From positions 186,001-250,000 of the forward strand of contig NZ_RAPE01000003.1 in the NCBI RefSeq assembly GCF_003651245.1: DNA of 64,000 nt, in the 5' to 3' direction. The position numbers and the translations under genes were made by a program. Every line of letters starts with the position of its first letter. Within the stretch, counting starts at the first letter, position 1. Origin of the DNA: Roseovarius spongiae. Its GTDB lineage: Bacteria; Pseudomonadota; Alphaproteobacteria; Rhodobacterales; Rhodobacteraceae. Below the pieces are notes generated by a model, which was not told where the DNA came from, did no database searches, and saw only the letters and a list, made by a program, of their open reading frames with translations. This document shows, one piece after another, positions 7,610 through 14,805 of this stretch.

Positions 7610-9217
7610 ATGACCCAGACAGAGAAGAACCGCGCCGCGGACGAGGCGCAGAAACCCGCATCCCGCACGACAGGGGACAAGGTGGTGATCTTCGACACCA
7701 CGCTGCGCGACGGCGAACAATCCCCGGGCGCCACCATGACCCACGCCGAGAAGCTCGAAATCGCGGGGCTGCTGGACGAGATGGGCGTCGATATCATCGA
7801 GGCCGGCTTTCCCATCGCCTCCGAGGGCGATTTCGCCGCCGTCTCGGAGATCGCCAGACGCGCGGAAAACGCGGTCATCTGCGGTCTCGCGCGCGCCAAC
7901 CTCCGGGACATCGATCGCTGCTGGGAGGCGGTGAAACACGCGCGGCGCCCGCGCATCCATACCTTCATCGGCACCTCACCGCTGCACCGCGCGATCCCGA
8001 ACCTCACCCAGGACGAGATGGCCGAGCGCATCGATGAAACCGTGACCCACGCCCGCAATCTCTGCGACGATGTGCAATGGTCGCCGATGGACGCGACGCG
8101 CACCGAATGGGACTACCTCGCGCGCGTGGTCGAGATCGCGATCAACGCTGGGGCGACCACGATCAACATCCCCGACACCGTAGGCTATACCGCCCCGGTC
8201 GAGAGCGCGGACCTGATCCGCCGCCTGATCAATGAGGTGCCGGGCGCGGACGAGGTCGTGTTCTCGACCCATTGCCATAACGACCTTGGCATGGCGACCG
8301 CCAACAGCCTCGCCGCCGTGGCGGGCGGCGCGCGCCAGATCGAATGCACGATCAACGGCCTTGGCGAACGCGCCGGCAACACCGCGCTCGAGGAGGTGGT
8401 GATGGCGATGAAGGTGCGCGGCGATCTCATGCCCTGGACCACCGGGATCGACACGACGAAGATCATGAACATCTCGCGCCGCGTCGCCGCGGTCAGCGGG
8501 TTTGCGGTGCAATTCAACAAGGCGATCGTCGGCAAGAACGCCTTCGCGCACGAGAGCGGCATCCACCAGGACGGGATGCTCAAGAACGCCGAGACGTTCG
8601 AGATCATGCGCCCCGAGGATATCGGCCTTGCCGGCACGTCCCTGCCCCTGGGCAAGCATTCGGGGCGCGCCGCGCTGCGCGCCAAGCTCAAGGAACTCGG
8701 GATCGAGGTCGGGGACAACCAGCTCAAGGACATCTTCGTGCGGTTCAAGGACCTCGCCGACCGCAAGAAGGAGGTTTACGACGACGACATCCTCGCGCTG
8801 GTCCATACCGCGGGCGAGGGCGAAGAACATCTCCAGCTCGTCAACCTCAAGGTGGTGTGCGGCACCGGCCCGGCCGAGGCGGCACTTGAAATGGAGGTCG
8901 GCGGCAGCGATCATAACGCGACCTGCCAGGGCGACGGCCCGGTGGACGCGACGTTCAAGGCGGTGCGCGCGATCTATCCCAACGACGCCCGGCTGCAACT
9001 CTACCAGGTCAGCGCGGTCACCGAAGGCGCCGACGCGCAGGCCACGGTCAGCGTGCGGCTGGAAGAGGACGGGCTGATCGCCACCGGGCAATCGGCGGAT
9101 ACCGACACGGTCGTCGCCTCGGCGCGGGCCTATATCGCCGCGCTCAACCGGCTGCGCACGCGGCGCGAGAAATTGGACGGCGACGTGGCCGAGGTCAGCT
9201 ACAAGGATCTGACCTGA
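7610..9217 (+). CDS. leuA: 2-Isopropylmalate synthase
   Basis: This 535-residue enzyme condenses acetyl-CoA with 2-oxoisovalerate, the first committed step of leucine synthesis. It has the catalytic start of the DRE-TIM family, FDTTLRDGEQSPG (29-41), the metal-binding STHCHND segment, NGLGERAGN and KHSGR motifs, and the C-terminal regulatory domain for leucine feedback (from about residue 400, VCGTGPAEAALEM). HESGIHQDG marks the linker active-site region. The ATG at 7610 gives the family N-terminus; the open frame starts 17 codons earlier, inside the leader hairpin. Expression is probably controlled by the leader just upstream. Confidence 0.96.
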   Translation: MTQTEKNRAADEAQKPASRTTGDKVVIFDTTLRDGEQSPGATMTHAEKLEIAGLLDEMGVDIIEAGFPIASEGDFAAVSEIARRAENAVICGLARANLRDIDRCWEAVKHARRPRIHTFIGTSPLHRAIPNLTQDEMAERIDETVTHARNLCDDVQWSPMDATRTEWDYLARVVEIAINAGATTINIPDTVGYTAPVESADLIRRLINEVPGADEVVFSTHCHNDLGMATANSLAAVAGGARQIECTINGLGERAGNTALEEVVMAMKVRGDLMPWTTGIDTTKIMNISRRVAAVSGFAVQFNKAIVGKNAFAHESGIHQDGMLKNAETFEIMRPEDIGLAGTSLPLGKHSGRAALRAKLKELGIEVGDNQLKDIFVRFKDLADRKKEVYDDDILALVHTAGEGEEHLQLVNLKVVCGTGPAEAALEMEVGGSDHNATCQGDGPVDATFKAVRAIYPNDARLQLYQVSAVTEGADAQATVSVRLEEDGLIATGQSADTDTVVASARAYIAALNRLRTRREKLDGDVAEVSYKDLT

Positions 9218-9248
9218 ACGGGATCATTCGCCGAAGAATCTCAGGCTG

Positions 9249-9269
9249 AGAAAATTTGGTAAATTTTCT
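9249..9269. repeat. Perfect AT-rich inverted repeat between convergent genes
   Basis: AGAAAATTT, a three-base loop GGT, then AAATTTTCT. The repeat sits between the convergent ends of leuA and the acyl-CoA synthetase gene. The A-run on one side and T-run on the other let it act as a weak bidirectional terminator, but the stem has little GC. It stands out from the surrounding GC-rich DNA and may be a small dispersed element. Confidence 0.6.
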
Positions 9270-9289
9270 TCACCCGGCCGCAGCGGGGG

Positions 9290-11173
9290 TTACTCCGCCC
9301 ATTCCCAGGGCCGGGTGAACTTGCCCAGCACGTCGGAAACCTGCGGCTCGGTCACTTCGCCGGTCTTGGCGATCTGCGCGACAAGACCACGTTTCTTGTC
9401 GTCGATCACGCTTGCGACCTTTGCGTTCACCCCCGCCTCTTGCAGCGCGGCCCCGTAGACGCGTGTGATCGCGCGCTTGCGCAGGTCGGGTTTGAACACC
9501 TTGCCCACGGCGGTCTTGGGCAGTTCGTCCATCACCTCGATATACTTCGGGTGCGCGGCGCGCTCGTGGACATGCTCCTTGCAAAAGGCGCGCAGATCCT
9601 CCGCGGTGACGCTGCCGCCGTCGACCAGTTCGACATAGGCGCAGGGCAACTCGCCGGAATGGGCGTCAGGCTGGCCGATGGCGCCTGCCGAGGCCACCTG
9701 GTCATGGCCCATCAGCGCCTCCTCGATCACGGCGGGATCGATGTTGTGGCCGCCGCGGATGATCAGGTCCTTGGCCCGTCCGGTGATCCACAGGTAGCCG
9801 TCCTCGTCGATCCGGCCCAGATCGCCGGTGCGCAGGAAGGTATCGAAGTGATAGAGATCCTTGTTCTTGGCCGCGTCGGTATAGGTGTGACCGGGATAAA
9901 CCCCGGGGTTGTCGACGCAAATCTCGCCCACCTCGTCGGGCTCGCATTCGATCGGCTTGCCGTCAGACACCTTGACGATCTTAACATCGGTATAGGGAAA
10001 CGGCAGCCCGACCGAGCCGACCTTCTTGGCGCCCTCCGGCGGGTTCACCGACACGAGGCAGGTCGTCTCGGTCAGCCCGTAACCCTCGATCACGGTCATT
10101 CCGGTCGCGCTCTCGAACCGCTTGAAAAGCTCGAGCGGCATCGGCGCGGACCCCGAGAAGGCGTTTCTCACCGTCGAGAGATCGGCGTCCACCTTGCGTT
10201 GCATGAGCGCCGACACCGCGGTCGGCACGGTGATGACGAAAGTGATCTTCCAGCGTTCGCAGAGCTTCCAGAAGTTGTCGAACACGCCGTCGCCGCGATA
10301 GCCGGCGGGCGTGGGGAACACCACATGCGCGCCGGACTTTATCATCGCCATCAGGATCACGTGGCAGGCGAACACGTGAAAGAGCGGCAGCGGACACATG
10401 ACATTGTCCTTCTCGGTGAAAAGAAGCGTATGCCCCAGCCACCCGTTGTAGATCATCCCTGAATAGAGATGCTGCGCGACCTTGGGCATGCCCGTGGTGC
10501 CGCCGGTGTGGAAATAGGCGCCGACGCGATCCTTGCCCCCGTCCTCGAAGGCAAGCGTCGTGGGCTGCCCCGCCACCGCCTTGGCGAAATCGAGCACCTC
10601 GGCGTCATGCGTCGCGGTGACCTTGGGCCGCAGGAACGGGACGAGCCAGCTCTTGGGCGGGGTGAGATAGCGGTTCAGGTCGATCTCGAGCACGGTCTTC
10701 ACGTCCGGCGCGTCGCGGATCGCCTCGGCGGTCTTCTGGGCGATGTCGGTCTTGGGGAACGCCTTGAGCGTGACGACGACGCGCGCCCCGGTGTCGCGCA
10801 GGATCGAGCTGATCTGCTCCGCCTCGAGCAGCGGGTTGATCGGGCTCACGATCCCGGCGATCATGCCGGCGATCGTCGCGGTCGCCGCCTCCATGCAGTT
10901 GGGCAGCACCAGCGCGACCACGTCCGTCTCGCGGATGCCGAGGCCGTGAAACAGGTTGGCCGCCTGGCAGACCTGGTCGTGAAACTGCCGCCATGTCAGC
11001 GTCTCGGCCTTGTCGTTCGCACCCGACAGCAATTGATAGCTGACCGCGGGGCGGTCGGGAAACGCATCGGTCGTCCCCTTCAGCATCCGGTAGATCGTTT
11101 CGGGCCGCTCGCGCGCCTCCCACGGCATTTCATTTTCGATATCGATCACATCCTGCCGCACGGCGAACGTCAT
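9290..11173 (-). CDS. Acyl-CoA synthetase (AMP-forming)
   Basis: A 627-residue ANL-superfamily enzyme that activates a carboxylic acid as an acyl-adenylate and passes it to CoA. Motifs in order: the phosphate loop FHTGGTTGMPK, the GYGLTETT block, the TGDLGRIDEDGYLWITGR hinge, IRGGHNIDP, and the C-terminal lysine in PKTAVGKVFK. There is no signal peptide. It resembles the FadD-like synthetases of roseobacters, but the chain length or type of substrate cannot be told. The frame is open to 11350; the ATG at 11173 is used since MTFAVRQDVIDIENEMPW starts the conserved sequence. It is divergent from the iron-binding protein gene. Confidence 0.88.
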   Translation of the reverse strand: MTFAVRQDVIDIENEMPWEARERPETIYRMLKGTTDAFPDRPAVSYQLLSGANDKAETLTWRQFHDQVCQAANLFHGLGIRETDVVALVLPNCMEAATATIAGMIAGIVSPINPLLEAEQISSILRDTGARVVVTLKAFPKTDIAQKTAEAIRDAPDVKTVLEIDLNRYLTPPKSWLVPFLRPKVTATHDAEVLDFAKAVAGQPTTLAFEDGGKDRVGAYFHTGGTTGMPKVAQHLYSGMIYNGWLGHTLLFTEKDNVMCPLPLFHVFACHVILMAMIKSGAHVVFPTPAGYRGDGVFDNFWKLCERWKITFVITVPTAVSALMQRKVDADLSTVRNAFSGSAPMPLELFKRFESATGMTVIEGYGLTETTCLVSVNPPEGAKKVGSVGLPFPYTDVKIVKVSDGKPIECEPDEVGEICVDNPGVYPGHTYTDAAKNKDLYHFDTFLRTGDLGRIDEDGYLWITGRAKDLIIRGGHNIDPAVIEEALMGHDQVASAGAIGQPDAHSGELPCAYVELVDGGSVTAEDLRAFCKEHVHERAAHPKYIEVMDELPKTAVGKVFKPDLRKRAITRVYGAALQEAGVNAKVASVIDDKKRGLVAQIAKTGEVTEPQVSDVLGKFTRPWEWAE

Positions 11174-11325
11174 GGCGCATCCTCCTTCTGCGCGCCCTTG
11201 CCGGGGCGCGGCCCTTCCCTGCGCGCAAGCATGGTGGCAGGCGGATCGGAGCGCAAGTTTTACGCTGCGTTTGCAAGCCGCGGGGCCGCGAATCCGGGCG
11301 CTTCGCACGGCGTCATCTTTCGACT

Positions 11326-11340
11326 TGACTAATTTAGTCA
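11326..11340. promoter_or_regulatory. Putative iron-responsive operator (IRO-type box)
   Basis: TGACTAATTTAGTCA is a perfect 15-bp palindrome with the form TGA-N9-TCA, as described for the RirA/IRO-type iron box of alphaproteobacteria. It overlaps a TTGACT -35-like element (11325-11330) before the ferric-iron binding protein gene, so a bound repressor would block the promoter. A second inverted repeat, CCGAGT (11357-11362) with ACTCGG (11368-11373), lies between it and the start codon and could fold in the messenger. Confidence 0.6.
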
Positions 11341-11392
11341 GAATATTCACGAATGCCCGAGTAATTCACTCGGACTAACAGAGGACCCTCAC

Positions 11393-12412
11393 ATGCTCCG
11401 CATCACCACCCGGATCGCCTCCGTGCTGTCGCTGACCGCGATCGCCGCAGGCGCCATGGCGCAGGACGTCAACGTCTATTCATCGCGCCACTACGACACC
11501 GACGACGCGCTCTACGAGGAATTCACCAAGGAAACCGGCATCACCGTCAACCGCGTCGAAGGCAAGGCGGACGAACTCATCGCGCGGCTCAAGGCCGAGG
11601 GCAAGAACAGCCCCGCGGACGTGTTCATCACCGTCGATATCGGCCGCATGGGCCGCGCCGAGCAGGCCGGCGTGATCCAGCCCTTCGATTCGGAGGTGAT
11701 CGAGAACGCCGTGCCCGAACATCTGCGCCACCCCGACGACCTCTGGTTCGGCGTCAGCCAGCGCGCGCGCATCATCTTCTACGCCAAGGACCGCGTCGAA
11801 AACCCGCCGCGCACCTACGAGGCCCTGACCGACCCCGAATGGAAGGGCCGGATCTGCATCCGCTCCTCCAGCAACGTCTACAACCAGTCGCTGCTCGCCT
11901 CGATCATCGAGGCCGACGGCGAAGAGGCCGCCCGCGACTGGGCGCAGAGCATCGTCGACAACATGGCGCGCGAACCGCAGGGCGGCGACACCGACCAGCT
12001 GCGCGGCCTCGTGTCGGGCGAATGCGACATCGCCGTGGCGAACCACTATTACTTCCTGCGCGGCTTCGACAAGGACGTCGAGGGGCTGACGTCGGGGATG
12101 GACAATCTCGGCTGGGTCTGGCCGAACCAGTCTGACCGGGGGGCGCATCTGAACCTCACCGCTGCCGCCATGACCAAGGGCGCCCCGCATCCGGACGCGG
12201 CCAAGGCGCTGCTGGAATTCCTCGTCAGCGACTTCGCGCAGCAGCACTTCGCCAGCCAGAACAACGAATATCCCGCCGTGCCGGGCGTCGGCCTCGACGC
12301 CAACACCGCGCGGCTGGGCTTCTTCGTGCCCGATACGTCAACGCCCACCGCGGCCTTCTCGACCAATGCGGCCAAGGCGCAGGAGATCTTCAACGAGGTC
12401 GGCTGGAAGTAA
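11393..12412 (+). CDS. futA: Ferric iron ABC transporter substrate-binding protein (FutA/FbpA type)
   Basis: A 339-residue periplasmic binding protein with a signal peptide ending AGAMAQ near residue 24. The mature protein begins DVNVYSSRHYDTDD, the start typical of FutA-type ferric-binding proteins. Tyrosines known to bind iron in this family are present: Y34 in SRHY, Y130 in IIFY and the pair Y219-Y220 in ANHYY. It would deliver Fe(III) to an inner-membrane ABC transporter. No permease or ATPase gene lies beside it; a terminator follows at once. The palindrome in its promoter suggests repression when iron is plentiful. Confidence 0.9.
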   Translation: MLRITTRIASVLSLTAIAAGAMAQDVNVYSSRHYDTDDALYEEFTKETGITVNRVEGKADELIARLKAEGKNSPADVFITVDIGRMGRAEQAGVIQPFDSEVIENAVPEHLRHPDDLWFGVSQRARIIFYAKDRVENPPRTYEALTDPEWKGRICIRSSSNVYNQSLLASIIEADGEEAARDWAQSIVDNMAREPQGGDTDQLRGLVSGECDIAVANHYYFLRGFDKDVEGLTSGMDNLGWVWPNQSDRGAHLNLTAAAMTKGAPHPDAAKALLEFLVSDFAQQHFASQNNEYPAVPGVGLDANTARLGFFVPDTSTPTAAFSTNAAKAQEIFNEVGWK

Positions 12413-12445
12413 ACGCCGCACAGGCGCGCGCAGACAGCGAGAATG

Positions 12446-12476
12446 ACCCGGTGCGCAACGCGTGCCGGGTTTTTTT
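12446..12476 (+). terminator. Rho-independent terminator of futA
   Basis: ACCCGG (12446-12451) pairs with CCGGGT (12465-12470), followed by a run of T to 12476. It lies 34 bases after the futA stop codon, so futA is a single-gene transcript. Confidence 0.85.
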
Positions 12477-12603
12477 GCATTCACGGATGGGCTGCATCCT
12501 GGAAGGCCCGAACCGTCGCTTTGCGGACCGGAGTCGCCGTTCGATAAATCCCTGCGCTTGCGCTACCGTCTTGCATGATCGAGGCGAAAACAGGGGGCGG
12601 CAC

Positions 12604-12718
12604 ATGGCCTTGAAGGCGATTGGCGCCGGGTTCGGACGCACGGGCAGGCGCACGCGACATGAACGGGGACGGAATGGCCACGGATTCCCCACATGCCGAT
12701 TTCTTCGACAAAGAGTAG
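12604..12718 (+). pseudogene. Remnant of a sulfotransferase-family gene
   Basis: A GGGGGCGG ribosome-site-like run and an ATG at 12604 lead into MALKAIGAGFGRTG, which matches the N-terminus of roseobacter sulfotransferase-family proteins, including the PAPS-loop-like GFGRTG. The similarity stops after 14 codons and the frame then reads arginine-rich nonsense into the trigger factor gene. In another frame, 19 codons (MNGDGMATDSPHADFFDKE) run to a TAG at 12716-12718, which may be the former C-terminus. This looks like a gene that lost its middle by deletion. The family call rests on a short stretch recalled from memory. Confidence 0.4.
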
Positions 12719-12762
12719 CATTCGGCGTCGTTATCGCTGTCGGTCCCGGTATCGGACGACAA

Positions 12763-12790
12763 ATAAGGGGGCCCGCCGAGGCCCCCTTAT
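12763..12790 (-). terminator. Rho-independent terminator of tig
   Basis: ATAAGGGGG (12763-12771) pairs with CCCCCTTAT (12782-12790) around a short loop. Read on the minus strand the stem ends in CCCCCTTATTTG, giving the T-rich tail for trigger factor, which stops 34 bases away. Confidence 0.8.
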
Positions 12791-12823
12791 CCGCTTCTCC
12801 AAGGCATCAGCCAGCCCCGGCGA

Positions 12824-14155
12824 TTACTCGTCGTCGAGCGCCTCGACCGCCTTTTGCAGCTCGTCCTTGGTGACCTCCTTCTCGGTCACGTCGGCCAGCT
12901 CGACCACATAGTCGACGACCTTTTCCTCGAAGATCGGCGCGCGCAGCTGCTGTTGCATCTGCTGGTTCTGCTGCACGAACTCGAAGAACTGGCGTTCCTG
13001 GCCCGGATACTGGCGGGCCTGCTCCATGATCGCCTGCGTCATCTCCTGGTCGCTGACCTGCACCTCGGCCTTCTGGCCCAGATCGGCGAGCAGCAGGCCA
13101 AGACGCACGCGGCGCGCGGCCAGCTTCTCGTGCTCCTCGGTCGGCTCCACCTCGGGGTGATCGTGGCCTTCCACGTCCGGGTTGTCGTCATGCCAAAGCT
13201 GGTGCGCGATCTGCTTCGCCTCGCCCTCGACCATCGACGGGGGCAGGTCGAAATCGACCATCTCATCGAGCTTGTCGAGAAGCGCGCGCTTCATCACCGC
13301 GCGGGCCGCCCCGGCGTACTCCACTTCGAGCCGCTCGCGGATCTGGCCCTTGAGACCGTCGAGATCCTCGGCGCCGAACTTCTTGGCCAGTTCGTCGTCG
13401 ATCTCCGCGGGTTTCGGCGCTTTCACGGCCTTGATCGTGCAACTGAACACCGCTTCCTTACCAGCCAGATGTTCGGCCTGGTAATCCTCGGGGAAATTGA
13501 CGGTGACGTCCTTTTCCTCGCCCTCCTTGACGCCGACAAGCTGCTCCTCGAAGCCGGGGATGAAGCTGTCCGAGCCGAGCACCAGCGGATAATCCTCGGC
13601 CGATCCGCCCTCGAACGCCTCGCCATCGACGCGGCCGACAAAATCCATCGTCACCTGATCGCCGTCCTTGGCCTTGGAGCCCTTTTTGCGGTCCTCGAAG
13701 TTCTGCGCGTTCTCGGCGAGGCTCGCCAGCGCCTCGTCCACCGCCCCATCGTCGGGGACGACCTTCATCCGTTCGAGCTTGATCGATTTCAGGTCCGGTT
13801 CCGGGATGTCGGGGAGCTTCTCGTAGGACATCTCGACCTCGACGTCGTCGCCCTCCTTCCAGTCCTCGTTGGTCATCTTGACCGCCGGTTCACCCGCCGG
13901 GCGGTCGCCGCTCTCGGCGAAATGCGCCTTCATGGCGTCGTCCACGGCCTCCTGCATGGCCTCGCCCAGCACGCGCTGGCCAAAGTTCTTCTTCAGCAGC
14001 GCCAGCGGCACCTTGCCCTTGCGAAAGCCCTTCATTTCGACCTCGGGCTGGGCCTCTTTCAGCTTGTCCATGACCTTGTCGTCCAGCTCCTGCGCGGTCA
14101 GCAGCATGGTGTAGGCGCGTTTCAGCCCTTCGTTCTGTGTCTCGGTGACCTGCAT
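12824..14155 (-). CDS. tig: Trigger factor (ribosome-associated chaperone, prolyl isomerase)
   Basis: A 443-residue chaperone that docks at the ribosome tunnel exit. The ribosome-binding signature GFRKGKVP lies at residues 43-50. The central FKBP-like domain (about 155-240) contains [20 protein letters not shown] and a [11 protein letters not shown] stretch. The long helical C-terminal arm domain follows and ends in an acidic tail with a [10 protein letters not shown] segment. The length is typical. It stands alone with its own terminator. Confidence 0.96.
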   Translation of the reverse strand: MQVTETQNEGLKRAYTMLLTAQELDDKVMDKLKEAQPEVEMKGFRKGKVPLALLKKNFGQRVLGEAMQEAVDDAMKAHFAESGDRPAGEPAVKMTNEDWKEGDDVEVEMSYEKLPDIPEPDLKSIKLERMKVVPDDGAVDEALASLAENAQNFEDRKKGSKAKDGDQVTMDFVGRVDGEAFEGGSAEDYPLVLGSDSFIPGFEEQLVGVKEGEEKDVTVNFPEDYQAEHLAGKEAVFSCTIKAVKAPKPAEIDDELAKKFGAEDLDGLKGQIRERLEVEYAGAARAVMKRALLDKLDEMVDFDLPPSMVEGEAKQIAHQLWHDDNPDVEGHDHPEVEPTEEHEKLAARRVRLGLLLADLGQKAEVQVSDQEMTQAIMEQARQYPGQERQFFEFVQQNQQMQQQLRAPIFEEKVVDYVVELADVTEKEVTKDELQKAVEALDDE

Positions 14156-14283
14156 CGTTCGTCCTTGTCCATTGCATTCGGGCCGCGGAGGCGTCCGCAG
14201 CGGTCAAAATCAGGGGTCTTCTATGGGTGCGGCGGTGCAGGCGCAAGCGGAGTCTTCGCCCGGCCCGCGCGACCCGGCGCGGT

Positions 14284-14766
14284 TCAGAACGCGCCCATTT
14301 CCAGCCCCGCGCCCAGCGCCTGCCCGATTTCGCGGCATTTTCCGAGCTCGGCCTCGGGGATCACCTTTTCAGCCAGGATTTCCTCGGGCGATTGCGCATG
14401 GGTGCAGACGATCAGCGCCTCCTGCACCTCGCGCAGCCGCCACCCCTGGGCGATCCGTGCGGTCTGGCGCGCGGCGTTGGAGCCGTCCGATCCGGCGCAG
14501 ACCATCTGCGCGTAGGGCCGCCCCTCGATCCTGCCCAGCACGGGATAGTAGCAGCGGTCGAAGAAATCCTTCATTACGCCCGAGATCGCCGCGAGGTTCT
14601 CGGGCGCGCAGAAGATGTAGCCGGCAGCCTCCAGAAGGTCGTCCGGCCCGGCCTCCGCGGCGGGTTTCAGCACCGTTTCGATCTCGGCGCGGGCGGCCGC
14701 GGCCGCGGCCTCGGCCATCTGGCGGCTGCCGCCGGTGCGGGTGTGATAGACGATCAACAGGGTCAT
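14284..14766 (-). CDS. Flavodoxin-like FMN protein
   Basis: A 160-residue protein with the flavodoxin fold: an initial strand and phosphate loop LLIVYHTRTGGSRQMAE, a second segment GYIFCAPENLAAISGVMKDFFDRCYYP typical of NAD(P)H-dependent FMN reductases, and a further strand MVCAGSDGSNAA. It probably binds FMN and carries out electron transfer or quinone-type reductions; the partner is unknown. It lies between tig and the ATPase gene on the same strand, with gaps of about 130 and 40 bases. Confidence 0.75.
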   Translation of the reverse strand: MTLLIVYHTRTGGSRQMAEAAAAAARAEIETVLKPAAEAGPDDLLEAAGYIFCAPENLAAISGVMKDFFDRCYYPVLGRIEGRPYAQMVCAGSDGSNAARQTARIAQGWRLREVQEALIVCTHAQSPEEILAEKVIPEAELGKCREIGQALGAGLEMGAF

Positions 14767-14805
14767 GCGCGCGATGCTACCGCGCGCGGCGCCGCGGCGC
14801 CACCG

